64,000 bases of DNA from NCBI GenBank assembly GCA_032622095.1, contig CP136063.1:207563934-207627933 (forward strand), in the 5' to 3' direction. The notes under the pieces were generated by a model. The model was not told where the DNA came from. It was given only the letters and a program-made list of their open reading frames with translations, and made no database searches. The position numbers and the translations under genes were made by a program. This stretch comes from Siphonodentalium dalli (Eukaryota; Mollusca; Scaphopoda; Gadilida; Siphonodentaliidae). Positions 23,289-35,632 of this stretch are shown one piece after another (position 1 is the stretch's first letter; each line of letters opens with the position of its first letter).

Positions 23289-23600
23289 CGACCTGTAGCC
23301 CGTGCCAAAGGATTTAGTCATGCAAAGAGTAAACTCCAAGATGGCTGCTGGTGCCTGGTGGCCATGTTTTTTGCCGAATGACCCCAAAATGACTCGTTCC
23401 CATCTACATGTCAATGCCAACAGCTATGACAAATTTTATAATGATCCAATTTTATAATGACCAAAGGTACGACCTGTCGCCCGTGCTAGAGGAAATTGTT
23501 GACGAGTCACACACAAACACACACACACGGACGACGATACCAAGCCATGGCAATAGCTAAAACTTTACAAAGTAAAGTTGAGCTAAAAATTAAAACACCA
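23289..23600 (+). repeat. ~150-bp repeat family, forward fragment with tail
   Basis: Carries GCAAAGAGTAAACTCCAAG, the GCCGAATGACCCC block and GGTACGACCTGTCGCCC. Then a CA-rich run (about 23510-23530), GACGACGATACCAAGCCATG and the ACTTTACAAAGTAAAGT stem with TTGAGCTAAAA, the same 3' tail as array 1. Confidence 0.85.
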
Positions 23601-23744
23601 CCTTCCCACCTGGGCCACCCATATTTTTCAATGACCGTTTATTACCAGAAACACAGGTATAGTTTTCGCCCTGAAGAATAAATGTGAAATGGGCCTCTCT
23701 GGCTCACATATATGTTAATTAAGACTAAACCAACCATTTGTTTT

Positions 23745-24440
23745 ATTAGCTGAACTTTACTTTGTAAAGTTTGAACTATTGGCATGGCTTTGTCATCTAT
23801 GTGTGCATATATGTGTGTGTGTGTGATTCGTCAACAATACAGGCTACAGGTGCTACTTGTGGTCGGATCATTATGAAATTTGACATAGCTGTTGATATCA
23901 ACATTTAGACCAGAACCGTTCATTTTGGGGTCATTCTGAAGAAAAAAAACATGGCCGACATCGACCATCTTGGATTTCAATATTCAATCCATTAGCACGG
24001 GCTACAGGTCGTACTGTTCTTCTGATTATCATGAAATTTGTCACGGATGTTAACAATGACATGTAGATGCGAACGAGTAACTTTGGGGTCATTCGGCCAA
24101 AAAAATGGTCACTGGCAGCCATCTTAGATTTTACTGTTTGCATGACTAAATTCTCTGGCACAGCCTACAGTTCGTACCTTTGGTTGATCATCATGAAATT
24201 TGTCACGGATGTTAATATTGACATGGAGATGAGGAATGAGTAATTTTGGGGTCATTCGGCTACATTAGTGGGGTTGTTCGGCCAAAAATCATGGCCACTG
24301 GCAGCCATCTTGGATTTTACTCTTTGCATGACTAAATCCTTTGGCCAGAGTTACAGGTCGCATCTTTTGTCAGATCATTGTGAAATTTGTCATGGATGAG
24401 ATCGAGTCATTTTTTGGTTATTCGGCCAAAATCATGCCTG
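23745..24440 (-). repeat. ~150-bp repeat family, inverted array
   Basis: Starts with the reverse complement of the tail (TAGCTGAACTTTACTTTG at 23748), then a GT-rich run (23812-23826), then about four reversed units ending near 24440. Together with 23289-23600 the two tails face each other 150 bases apart and could pair. Confidence 0.85.
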
Positions 24441-24963
24441 ATGGTCAAAAACTCAAAATGGACAAAATGAATTTTTATTCCAAACCAATTGCAGCACATC
24501 TCACACCATATCATGTCATCTTATATGATGCACATTCTTTATTCAATATTCCAATGATGTTATAGATATTCTTTTCTGACAGAAAAGTATTTAAAAATGT
24601 ATGCCGTTTCATGTTAAACCAAAAATTAAATCAACTTTTCTTATATTTCAGATCAGTTGTTCATGCACTTGTAGCCCAGTCCAAGCACAGAATATGAATA
24701 GAAGGAATGAAAGAATGATTGAGACCGATGGGTGTCAGCATGGTTTGAGGATTGCACCACTAGAATATTGACAGGTACATACATGTACATTAGAATTCTG
24801 AGAGCGGACAATTGAAACATTTTTTTGTTATAACTGATGTAGTTTATATCTACAACTTAGCTTGTCAAAGGCTCTTTACTAAATACTCAGTGACAAGTAG
24901 TTCCCTTAGGATATTTTCTATCAGTTGGTGTATCCTGAATTCCCTCCAAATTAATAATAGACA
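24441..24963. other. non-coding stretch
   Basis: No gene or repeat border seen. Confidence 0.35.
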
Positions 24964-25140
24964 TACAGTAATGCCCCCAGTAATCGACCTCTTAATCAAA
25001 GCAGAATTATGGGTAACTTTTCAGGATTTAGTCGGAAATATGGCTCTCGGGAGAGCTTTCCGATGAATGGCAACAAGCCATATTTCCGACTAAATCCTGA
25101 AAAGTTACCCATAATTCTGCTTTGGTTAAGAAGTTAAAAG
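24964..25140. mobile_element. CAGTAATGCC MITE, long hairpin copy
   Basis: Begins TACAGTAATGCCCCCAGTAA. The left arm AGCAGAATTATGGGTAAC, TTTTCAGGATTTAGTCGGAA is mirrored after a short loop holding GCTTTCCGATGAATGGCAAC. The right terminus is decayed. This copy keeps both arms, whereas 873-1002 and 27000-27120 have lost most of the left arm. Confidence 0.75.
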
Positions 25141-27000
25141 GCACCACTCAACAGACATTTCCGTCACTAGAAATATATATTGTGGGACAAAAATATTACG
25201 ATGTTTAGAACACAATTTATTTGGCAGTGGCACATGTATTTTATTTGATTCAATATATAGGGATGAATATATGAGACAGCATATATGTTTCTTTCATGTT
25301 TTGATGATAACTGCACTTATATAATCATGTTATCAAAACAAGTTTCATAAATTGTCTGTTGTTGTAAATACTTTTGTCTGAGGGAGAGTGACCTCATATT
25401 CAATTCTTCACTAAAGGCCAGTATAGATTAGACATCAAACTTTACAATTGTTCCAACCTTAATATATAACATTGCTGGTGGATTGATATTACAAGAATTG
25501 TTATTTTATAATTTTAATGAGAATAACAATTAAACTAAACTGAAAGTTATTGTCTTTTGCACTGTTTGTTGGCCTCGACTGAAACATTCACTTTTTCTGG
25601 TTACTAACATTCAAGATCTGCTATCCAAAACTTGAGTTAGGCAGCACCAGTCTCCTTTATATAGTGATGTTGGTTTCTATAACATAACATATTGTTATCG
25701 TTCTATTATAGGTTCGAATGGAGAGAGAGATGTAGATATGGCTGGAAGGACAAGACTCCAAGTAATTGCACAACTGCAGTTCATTAAACACACTTGAATT
25801 TAGCGAATTGCCACATGTACAATCATTACATTCTTACAATGTTACCAGCAGTTTTGTGAAGTAACACAATAATGACAATGATATTGAAAAAGATATATTG
25901 CTATGTTTGATGCACTTTCTCAGCAATGCCATGAAGAAAATCTCATTCCTGATTAACATGCAGATCAAGCAATGGTTAGTTCAAATGATGTCATACTGTG
26001 CTTTTCAATTTAAACTGTGTCCATCTTGGTTATCGGAATGATTCTGGAAGAGAAAGCTCTATGGCTGAGATGATATAATTGTCTACTACAAATTAAATAT
26101 GCTATATATTTTTGGAATAAATATACATGTACCATATACATGTACGATATTTAAATACTAGTACACATCTTTTCATTTAGGAATTCTGATTCCTTATTCA
26201 TGCCCAATACTGACTGAACTACTAGGATCCCCTGTATATCAATTGTATACCTTACTCATATTTGAATTTGTGCAGTACTATGTTTCGCTCTATTTTAAAT
26301 TCTGAGCGACTTCTAAACTTACAAATATTTTTGTATATGATGACAATTTCAGTTCTTCATTATCGCTGAAAATACTGGTGCATATTAAAGATCATCTTGA
26401 CAAAAATTCCTTCAGTCTGGAATATATATGTTTATATTTTAGAAGAAATTCAACTTAAAATATCTAACCATGATTTAGCTATACACATGTGAATAATAAA
26501 TGCACACTAGCGAAAAATAGTACAATGTACTGCACAAATTTAAATATGACTGAAGAATATATTCTATAATCAGGATACTTTGACCCTGAGAATGTGACAA
26601 AAGTAAAAACAGTCTATATTTTTACTTCAGCAGATAACCGTAGTCTCTGGGATTAATATAAAAAAGTCAAATGTTTTCACCAAAAAAAGTCATTATCACT
26701 AATATTGGTATTAGTTAGTAGTTTAATCTCTTTAATATATCAACAAAAGTAGATTATATAGAAATATGTTTTTATCCCAAAAGTCATTGATTTATGGCTA
26801 CATATACAGCTACATGTACATTGTACCAGTCAGTGCTGATTGTTGATGTTACTAAAGATCTGCATGCAAAATACAATAATCATTTATGCTTATCATTATG
26901 GTACTCACATTATTACATTCTAATGATTTGTCCTGATGAGTTAACCACATCTCTCGTTCTCCATCATTAATATAGTCTGAAAATAGAAATGTATAAAGGT
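25141..27000. other. AT-rich non-coding stretch
   Basis: About 1.9 kb of AT-rich sequence with no open frame of note, no repeat border and no similarity to the elements around it. It could be intron or intergenic host DNA. Confidence 0.4.
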
Positions 27001-27120
27001 AGTGAATCTCGGGGAAAGCTTTCTGATGAATGGCAACAAGCCACATTTCTGACTAAATCCTGAAATGTTACCCATACTTCTGCTTTGGTTAAGAGGTCGA
27101 TTACTTAGGGCATTACTGTA
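27000..27120. mobile_element. CAGTAATGCC MITE, copy 3 (left end decayed)
   Basis: Shares GCTTTCTGATGAATGGCAAC, CTGAAATGTTACCCATACTT and the right end TAGGGCATTACTGTA with the other two copies. The left terminus cannot be found. Confidence 0.7.
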
Positions 27121-28215
27121 TAACTTGGCTAATTTAACCCAACATCTGCCTCACCAGTTCACAACTTATTATACTGATACTGCGACTTGTGAAATCCATC
27201 AAATTATCACTCTCTGTGAGTCCAATAGCTATTCACCTAATTAAACATTATATTTACCAGTCATGGTCCTTGCTGGTTTAAAGCATGGACACAACACATA
27301 TGTTTCAAGCATTTGTGACCAGGAACTTCAGGAAGTAGTATTGGAAACAACAATCAGTTGTGTTAATCTAACATATTCATGATTTAGGTCCAGTTCACCA
27401 TTCTATGACCATACATGATGGGACAGGACCTCATTTTTGAAGATTTTTCAAACTCTACCCACAAGACGAGAACATTAGGGAGCCATAGCAACCATTTATT
27501 CACACAAATTATGGTTCAATCAATGCCTAGGGCATCCCCCATGCCAGAAATACAGATACAAAAATATCTGCCACAAGGGCTTCCAGTGCATCCATGCACA
27601 GTTGCATATAAATCAGAATAATAGAGTTCACATGAATTTTGAAAGGGAAAAAACACATAGAAATCCATATACATTGATATATGGACTATATTTTGAAAGG
27701 GAAATTCATTATATGTTGAAAAAAGTTAAACTTTTGTTTATACTCGCACAATGGTCAGATAAATTATGTGCACTTTAGAGGTAACCTTGCACTATTATCA
27801 AGGCTAATTAACATAACCCTAGATATTTTCATGTATTTAAGATTCATCAGCCATGTTTGGGTTTCAGCCATTTCAAAATTTCAGATCTACTAGACTTATG
27901 CTTATTTTCAAACTGATTTAAGATCTTTTTAGTTCATAAATTTATTTCGGCATGTGTTGCAACAATAATAATTGGTACATGTAGCAACCTGAACATTTGT
28001 CACATGACTGATATTTAGAGAAATGTCTGTTTTCAACCTTATTTGAGCTGATTTTTGTCAAATTTTTTGTCAGATACTTTCTATCCGTTGATAGTGACAT
28101 TTAATGTCAGTTGCTCGCTCATTTTCCATTCACACAATGATCTATGCATTAGCGACATCAATACAAGTTTATTTGTTTAAGTTTTACGTTTCTGGAAGGT
28201 TCTTTTGTAATAGTG
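27121..28215. other. AT-rich non-coding stretch
   Basis: No gene supported. An open frame at 27415-27621 shows no domain I recognise. Confidence 0.35.
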
Positions 28216-30400
28216 TGGTGAAGGAATTTTTTCACCCCACCATCCCATATGCAAAAAGACATAGATTAATGTCATCTCCACTGCACTAAGGCCCCCCCCG
28301 TATATAATATCTGCCATTGAAAGATTCTACTGGTATGCAGACAATATATGTGGTTGCATCAATTTCAGCTTGAGGGGAGCTCTATGGGAGTGTAATTATT
28401 TATGTATAAGCATAACTAATTTACATTTAGGTATAATTGATCTACACTTAAGCATATTTTAATTATTTACCCTCATTCCTCAAGCATTTTCACATTTATT
28501 ATTTATTTACGCTTAAGCTCAAAACGTTGATTCCCCCATGAATTAATTTCAAATGGCACAGGCCTAAACACATCAATAAAGTTATATAGACCCACCATAT
28601 GATGGAAACAATCCCCCAGTAACCCCAAGATGTTTTATGACCATGGGAGTGGTATAGATCTGTACAGGATATGTCTCTTTTATAAAAATACTATATCTCA
28701 GGGATGGGGACACAAATTCTTGGGGACAGGGATGCTGATATTATGAAAATAGGGGTTTTCCCCCTATTTCAAGTCAATAAGTACACCATATATGAGGGAA
28801 GCAAACCCCCAGTAACCCCTAATTGCCTATTTACGGCCATGGAAATGGTATATATCTATGCAGGAGATGTCCCTTTAATAAAAATATACTACAGCTCTGG
28901 GTGTGAGGCACTTATTAGGACACCAGGGACAGAAATGCTTCAACTATTGAGTCTGTATGGGACTACTACTTTGGGCCCATGATAATATACTATGAGATTG
29001 ACTCAAATCATTCACAATCAGAGGGAAGTGTGGTGAAGGAATTTTTTCACCCCACCGTCCCATATGCAAAAAGACATAGATTAATGTCATCTCCACTGCA
29101 CTAAGGGCCATATGAGGTTCCAGTACCATACATATGGTGTTTTTGTTGTTATAAATACTCAAAATATGTTTTAAACTGTTACAAATGTCAAATAAGTGCT
29201 CAAAGTAAAACATTTGCATGGGTCACCCACCCGAAATACCTTCCTGTAAATTTCGTATTACACCCCCACCGGTAGATAATATCTGCCATTGAAGATTCTA
29301 CTGGTATGCAGACAATATATGTGGTTGCATCAATTTCAGCTTGATGGGAGCTCTATGGGAGTGTATATATGTATAAGCATAACTAATTTACATTTAGGTA
29401 TAATTGATCTACACTTAAGCATATTTTATTTACCCTCATTTCTCAAGCATTTTCACATTTATCATTTATTTACGCTTAAGCCCTAATTGCCTATTTACGG
29501 CCATGGCAATGGTATATATCTGTGCAGGAGATGTCCCTTTAATAAAATATACTACAGCTCTGGGAGTGAGTCACTTATTAGGACACCAGGGACAGAAATT
29601 TTCTTCAACTATTGAGTCTGTATGGGGCTACTACTTTGGGCCCATGATAATATACTATGAGCATGACTTAAATCAGTCACAATCAGAGAGAAGTAAGGGA
29701 GAGCAAGTTTGGTATTTAATTGTTAGACGCATATTTGTACTTGAGTGCAAATGATTTATGCTTAAGAGATCTGGAATTTGATTTATGCATAAGCGTACTA
29801 GTATGGGAGGCCAAAATCACATTTAATAATTAATTGTGCTTAAGCACAATCAATTGCACTTAACACTTGAGCGTAATCAATTGTGCTTAAGTGCAATTAA
29901 TTGCTTCAGTGCAATCATTGCGCTTATGCGCAATTCATGGTTATAGGTAACTAAACACCCCTGGTGAATAAATAGGTTTCTCCATAACTTAGCATTAACT
30001 CCTATTGACATATCACCTCTTGGTTTCATTGGTTTGGATGGGTAGGGAGCTAGCCCAACATCGTTATCAAAATGGCTGACTCGCAATAGTATCACCTTCT
30101 GTTTTAGTTGGAGCGACTCGTGACTCGTGATTATAATATTTTCAGTATATATTAGTTATTCTGTATTAGTCGGGGCGACTTTGATTTTCCTCAATTTTCG
30201 AGTATACAGGCACACCATATGAGGGAAGCAAGCCCTCGGTGGAACTATATGACCATGGCAATACTATAGATTTGTGCAATAAAAAGAACTAGAGCTCGAG
30301 GACTGAGACACCAAAGCTCCAGGAATGAGACACCAATCTTTTTTGACAGGGATGCTGATAATATGAAAATAGGGTTATTGACCCTTCGACCAATGTTTGC
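28216..30400. repeat. imperfect tandem duplication, blocks of 80-220 bp
   Basis: Blocks recur in nearly the same order. GTGGTGAAGGAATTTTTTCA lies at about 28216 and 29030. ATCTGCCATTGAA followed by GATTCTACTGGTATGCAGAC lies at about 28308 and 29281. CCTAATTGCCTATTTACGGC lies at about 28827 and 29482. GACAGGGATGCTGATA lies at about 28725 and 30347. Spacings differ (about 650-970 bp), so copies have gained or lost segments. Open frames at 28704-28982 and 29503-29754 are equivalent pieces of the repeat and show no domain. Confidence 0.8.
29803..29937. mobile_element. fragment of the TTAAGC-palindrome element
   Basis: TATGGGAGGCCAAAATCACA matches the end of the element at 8415-9592 (TATGGGAAGCCAAATTGACA). 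It is followed by repeated AATTG(C/T)(G/A)CTTAAG palindromes up to about 29932. The right end is missing. Confidence 0.7.
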
Positions 30401-31390
30401 AATATCTAAACACCGATTTACGATGAAGGCCTGGGTTTGCTGGTGCGCGCGCCACCATGGCAATCCGATTATTCTGGGCCAGAATAATTTTATATAGAAA
30501 CTAGGATTTAAATTTCTGAAATACCAGAAATGTTATACTTCCATGGAATATTTGATTGTTTATAAACACATATAAACATTTTATATTATATGGAAATTAT
30601 ATATTAAATAATTAACAGAAAATAATTAATCAGAAAAATAATACCGCGCACAAGCTTGCTCTTGTCTGACTAAATGTATGTACTGTGTGTTTGTATCCAC
30701 CTCGTTTATGAACTGGAAGTGATCCCAAACATGTATGATGTATAAAACATGATGCATGGTATAGTTCTCTACTTATAATATTAATAGTAACTGTTGTAAT
30801 AGCATTACTCGATCACGATTGATGCAGGGTAAGATAAAAGCCAAGCACCCTTCTGGTGGTAACATTATTACTGGACCATGGCGGTGATAGTATACATATA
30901 CTAAACGTCCGTGCAACATTCTATTCTCATTCGCGAAAAACAAATTAGAAAATTGCAAATATATACTACCCATCACATCCTTTCGCCAAATTAGTTTTAT
31001 CTGGATTCGCGAATTTTACCCCCCATCTGAGTTTTTTCGGAATTTGTCTAATGTCTGAACCCGCCCGAAGTGAGCTCTCTGTTGTGCAGGTTGCTTTGTG
31101 GTCAAGCTTTGTGGGCGATCAGACGGTATACCAACGTACCTGTATTTGCACTAAAGACGGATTATCTCTTTAAATAATTTGTTTTAAATAGTTTCATGGG
31201 TCTAAAATAACAAGCAATCGCAGACGGCGGTATTCCCCGCCGAAATGTGCAGTTGGGGAAGTGCATTGTCAATGTTTGCGTTCTCTGCCGAAATGTGCAG
31301 TTGTGGAAGTGCATTCTCGACAAGAGGTGGGATTTTGTCATAAAGCCTGGCTTGTGAACTCATTTTAGGACTGACATTTGTGGAAGTTAG
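30401..31390. other. non-coding stretch
   Basis: A strong translation-start context, GCCACCATGG, at about 30450-30459 opens a frame of only 15 codons, so it is not called. GTGCAGTTG(G/T)GGAAGTGCATT occurs twice (about 31248 and 31288), a short local duplication. Confidence 0.4.
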
Positions 31391-31798
31391 TCATATGGGA
31401 ACATGTCTCTATTCCGAAGGTTCGCTATTCCGAAGGTTCACTATTCCGAAGGTTCACTACTCCGAAGGTTCGCTATTCCGAAGATTTGTTTTTTAAAGGT
31501 TAATTCTATATTCATGTATTGAGAGGGTTCTTTATCACGAAGACTCTTTTTTATGAAGGAAATAACTTAAAACATTGAAACATTAAATGTTATTTTCGTG
31601 GGTTTCCTTGAGATTTAATGTCATTATAATACGTATGACGTTATTTTCCAATACGTATTCACGTCAGGCAGCCCACACAATTATTGCTCTTTCCGTGCGA
31701 TTTAATGTCATCGCGTTTGGCGTTATATCTCAATAATCTTACAGGCAACAATACGCCAACTAAAGGCGGGATTAAAACAGCGGGACTATAACTCTTAA

Positions 31799-32273
31799 AG
31801 GTACTCAATCCGATAAAACTCCTCTCAATTACTATTTCAATGGCTTCGGGGGTCAAAAATATTTGATTCGAGTCGAGGAAGTCACCCATCAAAGCTCAGA
31901 TTTGTTAGATACCGATTTTAGAAATCTATTATTTTTCATTATCGGGAATACTTTCTGGCCCAGAACTCAGTCAAAATTGCGTTATTATTACCACTTGATT
32001 TTAGAGTTATCCATCCTTGTCTGTTTGAATAGATTTTGGTGTACACATCCCGAACAGATTACGGCAGTTGAAGGCAATTATTAGTACTCATCTCGAGTAA
32101 ATAACAAATTTCAAAAATCAATATCTAATAACTCTGAGCATTGTTTGATGGTTCCTCGACTCGAATCAAATATTTTTTACCCCCAAAGCCAAAGAAATAG
32201 TAATATAGGACCCTCTGATCGGATTGTTGTTGTTGGAATCTGTTGAGATGGGGACCCTTCGGATTGAGTACCT
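31799..32273. mobile_element. TTAA-flanked element, AGGTACTCAATCCG ends
   Basis: A 475-bp element. Inverted ends AGGTACTCAATCCG, with TTAA at 31795-31798 and 32274-32277. Inner inverted segments (GATTCGAGTCGAGGAA at 31864 and TTCCTCGACTCGAATC near 32152) extend the pairing. piggyBac-type by its duplication; non-coding. Confidence 0.85.
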
Positions 32274-32357
32274 TTAATGAATGATGCGAACAGAATGTCG
32301 TCGAATAGACGGGTATGAGTTGAACCTAACTGCAATTGTGAATTTGTATTGAATTGT

Positions 32358-32867
32358 AAGGCCCACTTAATTTTCGAGTCATCGGCTATTTTTTATAGTG
32401 CCTTGATGTCAGGTTTTAAACACAATCTGTGCCATAAAATATGATTAAAACACTAATATAGTTCATCACCATTTCAAACGTCTGTATCAGAAGATGCCCC
32501 TAGAGAAATCGAAAACATCTTAAATCATAAATAGATTCCCCCGGTATATGTCATGGCTCTCAGAATGCAACAGAATTCAACCTACTGTATTTTCAATTGA
32601 AGGGGAATAACATTATCTTTAAAATATAGAGTTACCCCCCTCCATTGAAAATAATACACTTTACTTTGCGCAACAAAACCAGATGAACCTTAAGCACAAA
32701 AACAAGTCGTTAACCCTGCGTTAACTCAACAAAAACAACATGCTCACAGTTTATTACACCGGATAAGCTGATAATACAGTGTTAGAGAGCTTCATATTTC
32801 AAATGGTATATATAGTGGCATATATTTTATACATGTGATCTGGGGGTTCGAAAATTAAGTGGGCCTT
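32358..32867. mobile_element. inverted-repeat element, AAGGCCCACTTAATTTTCGA ends
   Basis: The 20-bp end at 32358 is matched exactly by its reverse complement at about 32848-32867. About 510 bp, no coding. The flanks GAATTGT and GAATGTT are only loosely alike, so the target duplication is uncertain. Confidence 0.8.
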
Positions 32868-33294
32868 GAATGTTGATGTTTTTTTTTCAAATACAGATTG
32901 CCAGTTCGGAAAAACTATATCTCTTACATGTAGTTTATTTCAGTCATCGTGTTTTTAACTTTCCACAATGAACGATAGACTGATACTCTTTTCTTGCTAT
33001 TAATAACCGATATCTAGGACAATTTGGGAATTAGAAGTGGATGTATACATGTACTATATATGAATACTAGCGTAATCGTATTTTTCATTCCTCGTGTGGT
33101 TTTTGTGGTGGGGTGCAAATTTTGATTCATTTCTGGTTAAATACGCCCAGAATAGAAAACCTTCGGAATAGCGAACCTTCGGAATAATGAACATTCGGAA
33201 TAGGGAACCTTCGAAATAATGAACCGTCGGAATAGCGAACCTTCGGAATAATGAACCTTCGGAATAGAGAACCCTACCCAGCCATATGACGTCC

Positions 33295-34012
33295 ATTTGC
33301 ACTAAGTCCAATAACTCTGCTGAAAATATCCGACCGGACCTGGTTTGCGAACTCGTTCTAGATACTGATCAAATGAACTCATATACCAAACATCTTTGAA
33401 ATCTGTTGACATTTGAGGAAATGAGCCATGTGACGTCGTACATTTGCATGCACAAAATAAACAAAGTCCAATAACTCTGCTAAAAGTATCCGGCCGGACC
33501 TGGTTTGCGAACTCGTTCTAGATAATAGTCATGTAAACTCATATACCAAAAATCTTTGAAATACATGGACATGTGTGGAAATGAGTCCCGTGACGTCGTC
33601 CATTTGCATGCAAAATATAAATAAAGTCCAATAACTCGGCTGAAAATATCCGGCCGGACCTGGTTTGCGAACTCGCTCTAGATACTATTCATGTGAACTC
33701 ATATACCAAACATCTTTGAAATCCGTTGACATTTGTGGAAATGAGCCATGTGACGTCGTCTATTTGGTAAATTCTACAAAAATAATAAACAAAGTCCAAT
33801 AACTCCGGTAAAAATATCCGGCCGGACCTGGCTTGCAAACTCATTCAAGGTAATGGTCAGGTGAACTCGTATACCAAAAATCTTTTAAATCCGTTGACAT
33901 TTGTTCAAGGTATGACTCTTACAAATTCGGGACGGACATACGGACGGACAGACGGACGGAACCCATTACTATATCCCCGCAAATTTTCAATTTGGCGGGG
34001 GATATTAACTAT
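33295..34012 (+). repeat. 161-bp tandem array with ACGGACGG-hairpin tail
   Basis: Units start near 33307, 33468, 33630 and 33793. Each has AGTCCAATAACTC(T/G)GCTGAA, CCGGCCGGACCTGGTTTGCG, ACTCATATACCAAA.ATCTTT and GTGACGTCGTCCATTTGC. The array ends in ACGGACGGACAGACGGACGG, then a CCCCGCAAATTTTC / AATTTGGCGGGG hairpin. Same overall plan as 1490-2282. Confidence 0.9.
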
Positions 34013-35400
34013 GAATTGAATATCTCTGTCCGGCTTTTTGTGTGGCTTAAAGAGTACAATAGTCCACTGTTCATCCCTTTATATATACACTAAATATATA
34101 CAAAATACTGCATGACCTCCTTACATCGCAACATGGCGATCACATTGCTCAGATTGTTAATGTTATCGTGAACTGGGTCGCATATGTCACCCAACAAATG
34201 CGAATATGGCCCTATCAAATCTAGACAGGCGCCGATTTGTGCTTTGCGGACATAAATGTCTTGTAAAGTTTGTCAGCTACTGCACGATGACGGTGATTTC
34301 TATATGCAGTGGGGTGGTATGTGGTTGGATTTATTAAAGTGCACGATACAGATTTGACGCCCGACAAACACTGATATACTTCATTGCGCAGATAACAAAC
34401 AGGGAATGCCTAAAATCGTGTTCATCATCTCGATGTTAGCATTGGCAAACACTTTGAATATATTGTCATGTATTTTTATAGTTGCATGTGTGATATGTAG
34501 GAACTGTTTCGTATTCAATGAAATGCTATTTAAATAAGACAATAGAATCGAAGTGACTTAGTCGGACAGATGCGTAGCATAATATGCCGTCCGACGAACA
34601 TCGGACATGCTGCATCCATTTAAAAAAACGCGAATTTGCTAAAGTGCACGGACTGCATGGGGAATGTACTGTCAGGGACTGTTGTGTCTAGGTGCTGTGA
34701 AATGATTGCCATTTACAACAATTCAACTGAAAATCACTGAAGCCTGGTAATCACTGACACAAATGCTTATTCTTATATATTAATTAAATGCAGTAACGCT
34801 CGATTTTCGTTACTTTATCGACGATAGAAACGTCTCGAATCGAGTAGTATATATTTACAATTGAACGTAGTTCAAACGATATTTTCTATGGAGTGGTATT
34901 AAAGGTCCATTTGCTTCAGATTTTCAGCGATGTTAATAGAATATCACATTTCTCCAGTTGGCACAGCTCTTGAATACTATCAGTTTCACACACCCGAACA
35001 AGTGCATGTACGTAGTATGTCTTTAAAGTGTTTTGTGAACAGTAAAATACTGTAACAACGATAACATATTACATCATGTAATTGCTGATGTGTCTGTTGT
35101 TGACGTTAATTGTCCAAAGCACGAACACATTTGCATGAAATATGTATATACACATATTTTGAGATGGCATATGCATTCAAAAGAGTCACATAAATGACAT
35201 TAATTACATGCAGCAGGAATGAATGCGTCTCGTTCTGACTGTGGAATAGAGAGCGTCCCCTATTCTTCTTCTGCATAATGGGACAGTCCATTAATTTCTC
35301 ACGTTTCCATGAAATCATTACATTCACCAGAATGTTATAATGACGGATATTTGTATAATTGAAGATCTACTATACTTCGAATCTAACATTGTAGAAATAC
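34013..35400. other. non-coding stretch
   Basis: No repeat borders and no convincing frame. It may be host intergenic or intron DNA. Confidence 0.35.
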
Positions 35401-35632
35401 CACGGACATGTCACATACGAATCAGTTAACTAATGCTAAAGTTATCAACCAGAAACCATCTCAGTCGGACGCACGGAGAGATAGACATGCTGATTACGAT
35501 ATTCCTCCCAAATCTATCGGGAAAAATTAGATATATATATACATATTGGTGAACGGACTGACGGACGGACAAGCTGGTTCCAATATACCATCACCACCCA
35601 ACCACAAATGGTTGCGGGGTATAATAAGCTAA
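35401..35632 (+). repeat. single-unit relative of the ACGGACGG-tailed repeats
   Basis: Ends GAACGGACTGACGGACGGAC, then CACCCAACCACAAATGGTTG and CGGGGTATAATAA. It has the same tail plan as the arrays at 1490-2282 and 33295-34012, with one unit at most. Confidence 0.6.

Larger units (their letters stand above)
31392..33276. mobile_element. element with TTCCGAAGG minisatellite ends
   Basis: Both ends hold runs of (TTC/A)CTATTCCGAAGGTTCG. There are five units at 31412-31482, and the inverted set at about 33158-33268 ends CGGAATAGAGAACCCTA. The right terminus TAGGGTTCTCTATTCCGAAG is clear; the left one has decayed. Repeated ends of this kind occur in many invertebrate non-autonomous DNA elements. 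Two other elements lie inside (31799-32273, 32358-32867). No transposase. Confidence 0.75.

Noticed and set aside
30450-30497. Strong start context GCCACCATGG
   Set aside because: Opens only 15 codons before a stop and has no nearby donor of quality.
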